NCBI RefSeq assembly: GCF_025971945.1
Contig: NZ_JAPDHW010000004.1
Span: 186,001 to 250,000 of the forward strand
Direction: 5' to 3'
Source: Chryseobacterium kimseyorum
GTDB taxonomy: Bacteria; Bacteroidota; Bacteroidia; Flavobacteriales; Weeksellaceae
DNA length: 64,000 nucleotides
Part shown: positions 8,381 through 16,355 of the stretch, in pieces
Position numbering within the stretch: the stretch's first letter is position 1
Layout: every line of letters starts with the position of its first letter
Translations under genes and position numbers: made by a program
Notes under the pieces: generated by a model
The model's database searches: none
The model's input: only the letters and a program-made list of their open reading frames with translations
What the model was told of the DNA's origin: nothing

Positions 8381-8671
8381 TTAATACACTTTAAACCCTT
8401 TGTACACTTCTATATTGCCTGTTAAAATTTTTGAAGCATCTCTCCTGAAATTTAACAGATGATCTGTACCGTTGTGACGGCTGTGGTATTCTGCATTTTC
8501 CCAAAGCTCCATCAGAAAAAAAGTACCCTTCTGCTCATTATCTTCTATCAGATCATACTGAAGACATCCTTCTTCTTTTCTTGTTTCTCTCACCAAAGTC
8601 TGGAAAAGTTCTACGGCCTCCATCAGATAACTTTCGTTAAACTTGAAAAGCGCTACAATGTGTAAATTCAT
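8381..8671 (-). CDS. Antibiotic biosynthesis monooxygenase (ABM) domain protein
   Basis: This is a 96-residue single-domain protein of the ABM/YgiN type, a dimeric ferredoxin-like fold. The start HIVALFKFNE, the middle EEGCLQYDLIED and FFLMELWENAEYHSRHN, and the family His in the second helix all fit. Members oxidise quinols or break down heme (the IsdG branch); this protein does not let me choose between them. It is a monocistronic gene after the sulfur block, converging on the T9SS HmuY gene. It lacks a signal peptide, so it acts in the cytoplasm. Confidence 0.8.
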   Translation of the reverse strand: MNLHIVALFKFNESYLMEAVELFQTLVRETRKEEGCLQYDLIEDNEQKGTFFLMELWENAEYHSRHNGTDHLLNFRRDASKILTGNIEVYKGFKVY

Positions 8672-8759
8672 GTGTTAATTTTAGGATATAAAAATAAAAT
8701 AATTTTGATCCTTATTTTAAATTTAACCTGAAATTTAGATGATAAAAATGAAATTTTAA

Positions 8760-9644
8760 TTAAAACACAGATTTATAAATCGTTACAGAACTCATAACAA
8801 TGACTAAAGTTCCTATAACGATAAACATTCCTTTCACAGGTAATTTTGAAGTAAGCATGGCAGAAAAAGGAGCGGTTACAATGCCGCCAATCAAAAGTCC
8901 TAAAATAATATTCCAGTGCTGAATTCCCAAGGTAAAAATAAAAGTGATTGCAGCAGTAAGTGTTAGAATAAATTTGGCAACGGTAGAACTTCCCACTGCA
9001 AATCTTGGTGTAAAAGAATTCTTAATTAAAGTTCCGGTTACCAAAGGCCCCCAACCTCCACCGGCAAATGAATCGATAAAACCACCGACCAATCCCAATC
9101 TTGTTAAGTTGGTTTTCTTTTTTAAAGACTTATTCTGTTTCGGACTGAAAGCATTCGACAAAATCTGAAAACCCAGATACAAAGTGTAAAAAGCGATTAC
9201 TGTTTTTGTGATCTTCGAATAATATTCGCCAACATACGTAAGGCACAATGCACCAACAATAGCACCTATGATGGCGGGAACCGCCAATTTTTTCACCAGA
9301 CTTTTACTTACATTTTTCAGTTTGATATGGCTGATGCTTCCTGCGGCTGTAGTAAAACTTTCTGCAGAATGAATACTTGCACTCACTATATGCGGAGGAA
9401 TATTCAGAAATAAAAGTGTGGTTGTACAAATAACGCCATACCCCATTCCCATAGATCCAGCGACGATTTCTGCTAAAAACCCGACCAACATCATCCAGTA
9501 AAAAATATGATTGTCTTTGGCTAAAATCAATTGAAGTTCATCCAAATACCCCAACTCATACATCGAAAAGACGACAATAGAAATTATTGCAATGGTGACT
9601 AAAAATATATTTAATCTTATTTGAACTTTTCGTGAGAGTACCAT
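8760..9644 (-). CDS. TauE/SafE (TSUP) family sulfite or sulfur-compound transporter
   Basis: This is an inner-membrane protein of 294 residues with about eight hydrophobic segments and the two family half-repeats (EIVAGSMGMGYGVICTTTLL near 52-71 and GGFIDSFAGGGWGPLVTGTL near 187-206). TSUP proteins move sulfite, thiosulfate, sulfoacetate or similar anions. It begins one base after the cysN stop codon, so it is the last gene of the sulfate assimilation operon. A role in sulfate/thiosulfate uptake or in sulfite efflux is therefore likely. Direction of transport cannot be told from sequence. Confidence 0.85.
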   Translation of the reverse strand: MVLSRKVQIRLNIFLVTIAIISIVVFSMYELGYLDELQLILAKDNHIFYWMMLVGFLAEIVAGSMGMGYGVICTTTLLFLNIPPHIVSASIHSAESFTTAAGSISHIKLKNVSKSLVKKLAVPAIIGAIVGALCLTYVGEYYSKITKTVIAFYTLYLGFQILSNAFSPKQNKSLKKKTNLTRLGLVGGFIDSFAGGGWGPLVTGTLIKNSFTPRFAVGSSTVAKFILTLTAAITFIFTLGIQHWNIILGLLIGGIVTAPFSAMLTSKLPVKGMFIVIGTLVIVMSSVTIYKSVF

Positions 9645-9645
9645 A

Positions 9646-10887
9646 TTATAAAATCATTACAGCACCTACTGTAGAATTGCTTGTTTCATCGATCAGAATT
9701 GCATTGCCAGTCAAATTACTGTCTTCATAACTATCAAAAACCAACGGTGAAGACGTCTTCAAACGGACTTTTACCACTTCATTCAGTTTGATGCTGCTGT
9801 CGACAGATATTTTTTCCAGAGTATTGACGTCAATTTTATATTCAATTTCTTTGACAATGGCTTTTAAAGTTTTGCTTTTATGCTGAATAAAATATTTATT
9901 TCCCTCATGCAATTCTTTTTTGTCCATCCAGCAGACGACAGCTTCAAACTCATTTTCAACCTTAGGCAGACTCTCTGTTTTAACGATAAAATCACCGCGA
10001 CTGATGTCAATATCATCTTCAATATGCAAAACCGCAGGCTGATTGGTAAATACAAAATCAACTTCTTTACCTCCCGTTTCAACTTTTGAAATTTTCGTCT
10101 GAATATTTTGTGGAAGAATGGTAACATCATCTCCTTTTGAATATATTCCAGAAATAATTTCTCCGGCATATCCTCTGTAGTCATGGAGATCATCGGTTTG
10201 CGGACGAATCACATACTGAACCTGAAATCTGGGACGGTCTGTATTTTTACTGTCTGCAATCTCTACAGTTTCCAGAAAATCTAAAAGTGTAGGACCACTG
10301 TACCATTCGGTTTTTGATGATTTGTCAACGATGTTATCACCGTAAAAAGCAGAGATCGGAAAATAATTAATATTTTCTAATCCCAGTTTTTGGGCAACCA
10401 ACTCATACTGAGATTTGATATCATTATAAATTTCTTCAGAATAATCAACCAAATCGATCTTATTGATCGCTACCACAATGTTTTTCATCTTTAATAACGA
10501 TGCGATAATTGAATGTCTTCTGGTCTGTTCGATAACGCCCTGTCTGGCATCAATCAAAATCACAATCAGTTGCGAGTTGGAAGCTCCCGTAATCATATTT
10601 CTGGTATACTGAATATGACCCGGAGCGTCGGCAATGATAAATTTTCTTTTTGAAGTAGAAAAATATCGGTAAGCAACATCAATCGTAATTCCCTGCTCTC
10701 TTTCGGCTCTTAAACCATCCGTTAGAATCGCAAGGTCTACTCCATTTTCGTTTTTGTTTTTTGACTGTTTTTCCAAAGCCTCAAGCTGATCAATCAATAT
10801 ATTTTTACTGTCGTAGAGAAGTCTTCCGATCAGAGTACTTTTTCCGTCGTCTACACTTCCGGCAGTGATAAATCTTAATATGTCCAC
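9646..10887 (-). CDS. cysN: Sulfate adenylyltransferase subunit 1 (GTPase)
   Basis: This is the GTPase subunit of ATP sulfurylase, which together with CysD makes APS from sulfate and ATP. At 413 residues it has the EF-Tu-like G domain: G1 GSVDDGKST at 10-18, G3 DAPGH within FIIADAPGHIQYTRNMITG, and G4 NKIDLVDYS. Two beta-barrel domains follow (VQYVIRPQTDDLHDYRGYAG and VKVRLKTSSPLVFDSYEDS). There is no APS kinase (CysC) fusion at the C-terminus. That fits the operon's CysH, which looks able to reduce APS directly. It follows cysD after a 101-base gap. Confidence 0.95.
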   Translation of the reverse strand: MDILRFITAGSVDDGKSTLIGRLLYDSKNILIDQLEALEKQSKNKNENGVDLAILTDGLRAEREQGITIDVAYRYFSTSKRKFIIADAPGHIQYTRNMITGASNSQLIVILIDARQGVIEQTRRHSIIASLLKMKNIVVAINKIDLVDYSEEIYNDIKSQYELVAQKLGLENINYFPISAFYGDNIVDKSSKTEWYSGPTLLDFLETVEIADSKNTDRPRFQVQYVIRPQTDDLHDYRGYAGEIISGIYSKGDDVTILPQNIQTKISKVETGGKEVDFVFTNQPAVLHIEDDIDISRGDFIVKTESLPKVENEFEAVVCWMDKKELHEGNKYFIQHKSKTLKAIVKEIEYKIDVNTLEKISVDSSIKLNEVVKVRLKTSSPLVFDSYEDSNLTGNAILIDETSNSTVGAVMIL

Positions 10888-10988
10888 GTTTTATTTTATT
10901 AGTAATGAATAATTGGTAATAAGTAATTTTTCCGGCCGTTCATTTTTAATCTTAAATCAAGCTCTGAATACAAAACGCTCATTACCCA

Positions 10989-11897
10989 TTAAAAGTAACC
11001 TCCTTTTTTCCTGTCTTCCATGGCCACTTCAGTAACTTTGTCATCGATTCGGGTTTCTCCTCTTTCAGAAATTTTCGAAGCGGTAATTTCATTAACGACT
11101 TCATCCAGAGTTTCGGCTGAACTTTCGACAGCTGCTGTGCAGGTCATGTCTCCAACTGTTCTGTAACGTACTTTTTTATTAACAATCTCATCATTTTCAT
11201 CAATCTGAATAAAATCTGAAACGGCAATTAATTGTCCGTCAAACTCAATCACATCACGGTCATGAGCAAAATAAATAGATGGCAGCTGAATGTTTTCTTT
11301 TCTGATATAATTCCAGACATCAAGCTCCGTCCAGTTTGAAATTGGGAAAACTCTTACATTTTCACCTTTACTGATTTTTCCATTGTAAATATTCCACAAT
11401 TCCGGACGCTGTAATTTCGGATCCCACTGACCAAACTCATCACGGACAGAAAAAAAACGTTCTTTCGCTCTGGCTTTCTCTTCATCTCTTCTCGCACCGC
11501 CAATACATGCGTCGAACTCAAATTCTTCAATAGTTTCTAATAAAGTATGTGTCTGAAGCCAGTTTCTTGAGGCGAATTTTCCTTTTGGTTCGGTTAAATT
11601 TTTAGTTTTTATCGTATCTTCAACCTTTCTTACAATCAGCTCTGCACCGATGCTTTCCGCATAATAATCTCTGAACTGTAATGCTTCAGGAAAATTGTGA
11701 CCCGTGTCAATATGTACCAAAGGAAACGGAATCTTCATTGGAGCAAATGCTTTCTTAGCCAAATGCACCAGGGTGATCGAATCTTTTCCGCCACTGAATA
11801 GCAAAGCCGGTTTCTCAAATTGCGCAGCCAGCTCTCTCATAATGTAAATGCTTTCGGCTTCCAGCTGTTCAAGATAATCTAGTTTATATGTACTCAT
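10989..11897 (-). CDS. cysD: Sulfate adenylyltransferase subunit 2
   Basis: This is the catalytic, ATP-binding subunit of sulfate adenylyltransferase. It is 302 residues long, the normal size, with the PP-loop SGGKDS at 35-40. Family stretches are IGGARRDEEKARAKERFFS and FPISNWTELDVWNYI, and the C-terminus is GGYF. It sits 21 bases after cysH and before cysN, the usual cysHDN order. It is cytoplasmic and works as a complex with CysN. Confidence 0.96.
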   Translation of the reverse strand: MSTYKLDYLEQLEAESIYIMRELAAQFEKPALLFSGGKDSITLVHLAKKAFAPMKIPFPLVHIDTGHNFPEALQFRDYYAESIGAELIVRKVEDTIKTKNLTEPKGKFASRNWLQTHTLLETIEEFEFDACIGGARRDEEKARAKERFFSVRDEFGQWDPKLQRPELWNIYNGKISKGENVRVFPISNWTELDVWNYIRKENIQLPSIYFAHDRDVIEFDGQLIAVSDFIQIDENDEIVNKKVRYRTVGDMTCTAAVESSAETLDEVVNEITASKISERGETRIDDKVTEVAMEDRKKGGYF

Positions 11898-11918
11898 ATT
11901 TATTACTGAAAATTTGTA

Positions 11919-12611
11919 TTAATGGGTATGCAGACCGCATTCTTTTTGAGAACTTTCCCACCACCATCGGCCGGCACGTGGATTTTCGCCGTCTTCAATT
12001 GCTTTCGTGCAGGGTTGACAGCCAACGCTGATAAATCCTTTTTTATGTAAAGTGAGTTCCTGAACATTATTCTGTTCTATATAACTGAGAACTTCATGAT
12101 ACGACCAACCAATCAGTGGATTGTATTTAAAGAGTTGTTTTTCTTCATCCCACTCGATAATTGGCATATTTTCACGATTTTCCGACTGCTCAGAACGAAG
12201 TCCGGTGATCCAGACCTGTGCTCCTGCTAAAGCGCGGTTCAGAGGTTTTACCTTTCTGATGTAACAGCATTCTTTTCTGTTTTCAACGGAATGATAAAAA
12301 GCGTTGATGCCTTTCTCATTCACATATTTTTCCACATCATAAGCTTCAGGAAAATGAACTTCTGTTTTTGTTTTATATCGAGAATTATTTTGTGAAAGGA
12401 GATCGTAATGCTCATAGAAAAGTCTTCCGGTATCTAAAGTGAAAACTTTTATCGGCAATTGATTTCTTAAAATCATATCGGTAATCACCTGATCTTCCTG
12501 ACCGAGCGATGTGGAAAATACAATTCCGCCGGTAAATTTTTCGGAGATAAATTTTAAGCCGCCTTCAGCTGAAAGTTGCTTGAGTAGGTCTGCATCTTCT
12601 TTTGAAATCAT
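11919..12611 (-). CDS. cysH: Adenylyl-sulfate (APS) reductase-type CysH
   Basis: CysH reduces activated sulfate to sulfite with thioredoxin. This 230-residue copy has the nucleotide-binding SLGQEDQVI near 35-43, a Cys-Cys pair at 115-116 (ECCYIRKVKPL), a second pair C198/C201 (VGCQPCT), and the catalytic ECGLH with Cys225 close to the C-terminus. The two extra pairs bind a [4Fe-4S] cluster in enzymes that use APS; PAPS-specific enzymes lack them. No APS kinase is encoded nearby, which agrees. It is the first gene of the cysHDN-TSUP operon, preceded by an inverted repeat and an Rrf2 regulator gene. Confidence 0.93.
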   Translation of the reverse strand: MISKEDADLLKQLSAEGGLKFISEKFTGGIVFSTSLGQEDQVITDMILRNQLPIKVFTLDTGRLFYEHYDLLSQNNSRYKTKTEVHFPEAYDVEKYVNEKGINAFYHSVENRKECCYIRKVKPLNRALAGAQVWITGLRSEQSENRENMPIIEWDEEKQLFKYNPLIGWSYHEVLSYIEQNNVQELTLHKKGFISVGCQPCTKAIEDGENPRAGRWWWESSQKECGLHTH

Positions 12612-12643
12612 AGTTTATTCATTTGAAGTAATGCAAATATGAG

Positions 12644-12669
12644 ATAAAATTACTATCCTACCAAATAGG
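12644..12669 (-). promoter_or_regulatory. Candidate cysH promoter with CCTA-N5-TAGG operator
   Basis: On the minus strand CATATTTG (12651-12644) is one base off the -7 consensus. Immediately upstream, 12657-12669 is the perfect inverted repeat CCTA-CCAAA-TAGG (plus-strand reading). This is where a repressor would act, and the Rrf2 gene next door is the obvious candidate. The link is inferred. Confidence 0.5.
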
Positions 12670-12700
12670 TGGACTAATAATTTAAAAAAAGTGAATCAGA

Positions 12701-13108
12701 TCAGTCAATCAGATCCAACAGTGTTTTTTCTTCTAAAATTTTGAGTGATGCATCGCGCACTTCTATCAGTACATCGTGGAGACCGCAGTGATCTTCGTTG
12801 CAGTCATCGCATTTTTCGTAGAAGTTTAAACTTACGCAAGGAAGCATTGCAATCGGCCCATTGACTAAACGTATAATCTTTGCCAATGTGACTTTCTCTG
12901 GCTGATCCCGTAGAAAATAGCCACCTCCTTTTCCTTTTTTGCTGTCGAGGATATCAGATTTTTTAAGTTGCAACAAGATATTTTCAAGAAATTTCAAAGG
13001 AATTTTCTTGTGCTCGGCAATTTCAGAAATTAGAACGGGTCCTTCATTTCTCTTTTCTACAAGATATGAAAGTGCCTTAAACGCATATTGAGATTTTTTT
13101 GACAGCAT
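12701..13108 (-). CDS. Rrf2-family transcriptional regulator
   Basis: This is a 135-residue Rrf2 protein with a winged helix at the N-terminus (MLSKKSQYAFKALSYL, ISEIAEHKKIPLKFLENIL, then the wing KKGKGGGYFLRD). Near residues 90-108 it has four Cys spaced C-x8-C-x2-C-x4-C (LPCVSLNFYEKCDDCNEDHC), which could hold an Fe-S cluster or sense sulfur state. It lies 89 bases upstream of cysH on the same strand, so it probably controls sulfate assimilation, like CymR or IscR relatives. Its promoter ends 5 bases before the ATG, so the mRNA may be leaderless. Confidence 0.9.
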   Translation of the reverse strand: MLSKKSQYAFKALSYLVEKRNEGPVLISEIAEHKKIPLKFLENILLQLKKSDILDSKKGKGGGYFLRDQPEKVTLAKIIRLVNGPIAMLPCVSLNFYEKCDDCNEDHCGLHDVLIEVRDASLKILEEKTLLDLID

Positions 13109-13113
13109 TACAA

Positions 13114-13146
13114 CAAAAATAGGAAAAAAAATATTGAAGAACCAAA
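13114..13146 (-). promoter_or_regulatory. Promoter of the Rrf2 gene
   Basis: This is a textbook Bacteroidetes promoter on the minus strand: TTTG (13146-13143), a 21-base spacer, and TATTTTTG (13121-13114). The ATG at 13108 begins only 5 bases later, which places the transcription start at or next to the start codon. Confidence 0.7.
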
Positions 13147-13215
13147 GTAAAATTAAAAAGAACGGGATGCTGTTTTTTCAGGCTTCGGTCCTGATTTTTC
13201 ATGTCTGACACTGTA

Positions 13216-13223
13216 TACTTTTG
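13216..13223 (+). promoter_or_regulatory. -7 element (TACTTTTG) of the DUF4268 gene
   Basis: This TAnnTTTG match lies 33 bases before the ATG at 13257. It overlaps the in-frame ATG-less extension beginning at 13221, which argues that translation starts at 13257. Confidence 0.5.
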
Positions 13224-13256
13224 ACTGGAATCTTACTTTTTAACTACATTTGTATT

Positions 13257-13685
13257 ATGTTCAGTAAACAGGAAGCACAGCAGTTAAAAAAAGAATTTTG
13301 GACCGCATTCGGAAAATCATTTCCGAGAAAATGGATTTTGTATGATACAAAAGTCAAAGATTTTTCATTTAAATTCAATGCAGACAATAAGAAAGCAGAA
13401 GTTTCTTTAGACATTGAAATGCGGGATGAAGTCTACAGAGATGCCTATTACAATAAGATCTGGTCGCTCGAAGATATTCTGAAAGATTTTATCGGAGACT
13501 TTCATAAAGAAGAATTTTACACTCTGGAAAGTGGCAAAGTGATCAGCAGGATTTGGGTGGAGAAAGATGGTGTTTCTGTTTTCAATAAAAATTCATGGCA
13601 GCAGATTTTCGAGTTTTTTGTCGAAAAAATGGATGGTTTTGAACGGTTTTATTATGAGTATGAGGATTTTATCAAAGATGTGTAA
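13257..13685 (+). CDS. DUF4268 domain-containing protein
   Basis: This is a 142-residue cytoplasmic protein beginning MFSKQEAQQLKKEFWTAFG, the usual opening of DUF4268. A mixed alpha/beta part follows with many aromatic residues (WVEKDGVSVFNKNSWQQIFEFF, then FERFYYEYEDFI). The fold is nuclease-like in some members, but I see no catalytic motif here. A longer reading frame from 13221 exists, but the -7 element overlaps it. It sits alone, divergent from the Rrf2 gene. Function is unknown. Confidence 0.8.
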   Translation: MFSKQEAQQLKKEFWTAFGKSFPRKWILYDTKVKDFSFKFNADNKKAEVSLDIEMRDEVYRDAYYNKIWSLEDILKDFIGDFHKEEFYTLESGKVISRIWVEKDGVSVFNKNSWQQIFEFFVEKMDGFERFYYEYEDFIKDV

Positions 13686-13751
13686 GCATGAAAATGATTC
13701 TGTCAATTTTCATATCATTCATTTCTGTTCCTATTCTAATTAACTGAAAAA

Positions 13752-13871
13752 ATGAAAGATCATGCTGGGAAGTACAGAAAATTAGAATTTGAAATTCCTA
13801 CGAAAGATATCAAATTCAGTGTTCTTCAAAATGACACTATCGAGATTATTCTTCCTGTATTGAATCTGTGA
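13752..13871 (+). CDS. Possible 39-residue small protein or gene remnant
   Basis: In the gap between the DUF4268 and DUF2314 genes, an ATG at 13752 opens a 39-codon frame that starts MKDHAGKYRKLEFEIPTKDI and ends LPVLNL before a TGA. The composition (alternating Lys/Glu and beta-strand-like IEIILPV) resembles the coding style of this genome. It may be a real small protein or the leftover of a longer one. I recognise no family, and there is no clear promoter of its own. Confidence 0.25.
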   Translation: MKDHAGKYRKLEFEIPTKDIKFSVLQNDTIEIILPVLNL

Positions 13872-13949
13872 TTTAAGATCGTTCCTTAAGATCTTTATTA
13901 AAAAGTTTTTGTAATTTAGGTAAAATTAAATCACAAAATCTAATCTACA

Positions 13950-14768
13950 ATGGGAGACAATTCGTTTATCTTCACAGACGGTACCGACCCCAAAATGATT
14001 GAAGCGTATAAAAAAGCGCAGGAAACTTTTAAGTATTTCTGGAGAGAACAATCCTGGGAATACAGAAGAATTATTCCGGCGCTGAATCTTGCCTGCGTAA
14101 AAGCTGCATTCTCACAGGAAGATCCCGAGACTGGTGAAAATACAGTCGAACACATGTGGATGAATGACATCGATTTTGACGGCGATTCTGTAAAAGGATA
14201 CCTCATCAATGAGCCAAACGAGCTGACCAATATACAACCCGGCGATTATTTTGAAATCCCTCTGCACGAAATCAGTGACTGGCTTTTTGCAATGTCTCAG
14301 CCAGAGAAAAAATCAAAACTTTCTAAATTATTCTCTTCATCTTCTACTCCACTCCCAAAAGCTTACGGTGGCTTCACCATTCAGAAAATGCGTGCAGACA
14401 TGTCTCCCTCTGAAAGAAAAGAGCATGATGAGGCATGGCAGCTTGACTTCGGAGATTTTAATGAGATTAAAGTCGTATATGAACAGAAAGAAAATCCTGA
14501 AAATCTTATTGAACACCCGATGAGTAGAAATATGAAAGAAGATTTTGTGAAATTTCTGAATGACTATCCTGCAGAACTCACCAATGTTGATGATAACGGA
14601 TTTACACTTCTACACCGCGAAACCATCGCTGGAAATCTAAGTTCAGTAGAAGTGATTTTGGAATCCGGAGGTGACAAAAACATCAAAAACCATCAAGGGA
14701 AAACACCTTTAGATTATGCTAAACAACTGAATTGGGAACATTTGATCCCTGTTTTGGAAAACAATTGA
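13950..14768 (+). CDS. DUF2314 domain protein with C-terminal ankyrin repeats
   Basis: This 272-residue protein joins a DUF2314 domain (about 1-115; MIEAYKKAQETFKYFWREQ, VEHMWMNDIDFDGDSVKGYLINEP, NIQPGDYFEIPLHEISDWLF) to two ankyrin repeats at the end (about 200-268; DDNGFTLLHRETIAGNLSSVEVILESG, then GKTPLDYAKQLNW). There is no signal peptide. DUF2314 with ankyrin repeats is seen in immunity-like or housekeeping proteins of unknown role. The next gene follows after 21 bases and is a DUF1963 protein, so the two are probably co-transcribed. Confidence 0.8.
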   Translation: MGDNSFIFTDGTDPKMIEAYKKAQETFKYFWREQSWEYRRIIPALNLACVKAAFSQEDPETGENTVEHMWMNDIDFDGDSVKGYLINEPNELTNIQPGDYFEIPLHEISDWLFAMSQPEKKSKLSKLFSSSSTPLPKAYGGFTIQKMRADMSPSERKEHDEAWQLDFGDFNEIKVVYEQKENPENLIEHPMSRNMKEDFVKFLNDYPAELTNVDDNGFTLLHRETIAGNLSSVEVILESGGDKNIKNHQGKTPLDYAKQLNWEHLIPVLENN

Positions 14769-14789
14769 TAACATCTTAAAAAAAACAGA

Positions 14790-15542
14790 ATGATACCAGA
14801 ATTTCTTAATGAATTTAAAACTCAGCTTGAAAAATATAAACTTGAAACAATTAAAATAGCTGCAACACCTCTTAAAAACGAAGAATCACTCGCAATATAC
14901 AGTAGTAAGTTTTTAGGAAATCCTTACTTACCAATTGGTATGGAATATCCTAAAGATAAGGAAAATAAGCCCATGATACTTTGGGCACAAATTAATTTTT
15001 CAGACATTCCAATTCTGGAAGGTTATCCTCACCAAGGAATTCTGCAGTTCTTTGTATCTTCAGAATGGTTTGATATGGATGATTACAAAGTTATCTTCCA
15101 TGAAAATATTACTGAAGAATTTCAAACAGACTTTTCATTTTTAACACAAGATATGTATGAAGAATCTCCTATCTATTGTGAACATAAGTTAAGTTTCAAT
15201 AAAGAAATTGAATATGGAAGTTCTGAAGATTTTAGATTTGATATGACTTTTAATGGTAAAGATTATTGGGATTTTTACGAAACTCTTACAAAAGATCAAA
15301 AAAACGAAATCGAAAAAATTATTGATGGAACTGATCATAAAATAGGTGGCTATGCCTACTTTACTCAAGCAGATATTAGAGATTACAACAAAGAGCTTAG
15401 AGAAGATTTACTGTTATTACAAATTGATACTGATGAAGAAATTATGTTTGGAGATTCAGGTGTTGCCAACTTTTTTATTAATCCCGAAGATCTAAAAAAC
15501 AAACGATTTGAAAAAGCCTGGTTTAATTGGGATTGTTGCTAA
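14790..15542 (+). CDS. DUF1963 (YwqG-like) protein
   Basis: This is a 250-residue soluble protein of the YwqG/DUF1963 family. Hallmarks are the opening FLGNPYLPIGMEYPKD, then MILWAQINFSDIPILEGYPHQGILQFF, and near the end IGGYAYFTQADIR and LLLLQIDTDEEIMFGDSGVANFFI. This is the split pattern by which the family is recognised. Biochemistry is unknown; family members occur next to polymorphic toxins and MORN (YwqK-like) proteins. Its codon usage looks more AT-rich than its neighbours. It probably shares a transcript with the DUF2314 gene. Confidence 0.82.
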   Translation: MIPEFLNEFKTQLEKYKLETIKIAATPLKNEESLAIYSSKFLGNPYLPIGMEYPKDKENKPMILWAQINFSDIPILEGYPHQGILQFFVSSEWFDMDDYKVIFHENITEEFQTDFSFLTQDMYEESPIYCEHKLSFNKEIEYGSSEDFRFDMTFNGKDYWDFYETLTKDQKNEIEKIIDGTDHKIGGYAYFTQADIRDYNKELREDLLLLQIDTDEEIMFGDSGVANFFINPEDLKNKRFEKAWFNWDCC

Positions 15543-15559
15543 AAAATAGATTTTAATTT

Positions 15560-15575
15560 TTTACCAAATGACAAA
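15560..15575 (+). promoter_or_regulatory. Palindrome upstream of the Crp/Fnr gene
   Basis: TTTACC-AAAT-GACAAA lies 34 bases before the regulator's start. It matches 14 of 16 bases of the perfect palindrome TTTGCC-AAAT-GGCAAA before the SDR gene at 16356. It is probably an autoregulatory operator. Confidence 0.55.
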
Positions 15576-15608
15576 TCTTACATCATTTGCTTTGTCTAAA
15601 TTGCAGGT

Positions 15609-16181
15609 ATGAAAGAATTTTTTGATTTTATTTTGAGATTCGGGAACCTCAACCAGCAGCAGATTGATTTTATCACCAGCAAGGCAACAGAAATTACTAT
15701 TCTCAAAGATGAGTACTTTTCTGAAGCCGGTAAAATTGCCAGACAGGTTGGCTTTATCCAGGAAGGAATTCTTCGGGTCTGTTATTACGATAATAAAGGC
15801 GAAGAGATTACAAAATATTTTATCGAAGAAAATAATCTCGTAGTTGATCTTGAAAGTTTTGATAATGAGCTTCCATCTGTTGCTTATGTACAGGCTGTTA
15901 CAGATTGTAAACTCATCATATTTCAGCGGAAAGACTGGCTTGAACTCTTACAGACTATCGTTGGTTGGGACGCCATTACTCATAAAATTATTTCAAGAGC
16001 ATTGATGCAAAAAGTAGAAAGAAGAAGCCCGCTGGTTTCGGAAGACGCGACTACGCGTTATTTGAAATTCCTTGAAATTTATCCGACTGTTGTTAACCGC
16101 ATTCCGCTTTCTTATATTGCTTCTTATCTGGGAATCACCCAGTCATCGCTGAGCAGAATCAGGAAAAGTATAAGTTTATAG
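15609..16181 (+). CDS. Crp/Fnr-family transcriptional regulator
   Basis: This 190-residue regulator has a cyclic-nucleotide-binding-type beta-roll (about 25-115; EAGKIARQVGFIQEGILRV, KGEEITKYFIEENNLV) and a C-terminal helix-turn-helix (IPLSYIASYLGITQSSLSRIRK, about 167-188). It lacks the FNR cysteine cluster and the full cAMP-binding signature. Such proteins are common local regulators in Bacteroidetes. The SDR gene downstream shares an almost identical palindrome, so it probably controls both. Confidence 0.9.
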   Translation: MKEFFDFILRFGNLNQQQIDFITSKATEITILKDEYFSEAGKIARQVGFIQEGILRVCYYDNKGEEITKYFIEENNLVVDLESFDNELPSVAYVQAVTDCKLIIFQRKDWLELLQTIVGWDAITHKIISRALMQKVERRSPLVSEDATTRYLKFLEIYPTVVNRIPLSYIASYLGITQSSLSRIRKSISL

Positions 16182-16281
16182 TGGCTGGAATTTGGGTGAT
16201 GAATACCTGAGGATTTAAGATTCGATCTCTGATTCCTATATAATTTTCTTTATTTAAATATTTCAACCAAAAAGATCGCTT

Positions 16282-16326
16282 TTTGCCAAATGGCAAATGA
16301 TATCATCTTAAAACAGGGCACCTTTG
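16282..16326 (+). promoter_or_regulatory. Operator and promoter of the SDR gene
   Basis: TTTGCC-AAAT-GGCAAA (16282-16297) is a perfect 6-4-6 palindrome. CACCTTTG (16319-16326) is one base off the -7 consensus and 29 bases before the ATG at 16356. The palindrome covers the upstream in-frame ATG at 16290, so that ATG is unlikely to be used. Confidence 0.55.
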
Positions 16327-16355
16327 TACTGTTCAAATTAAAAAAATCAAAAAAA

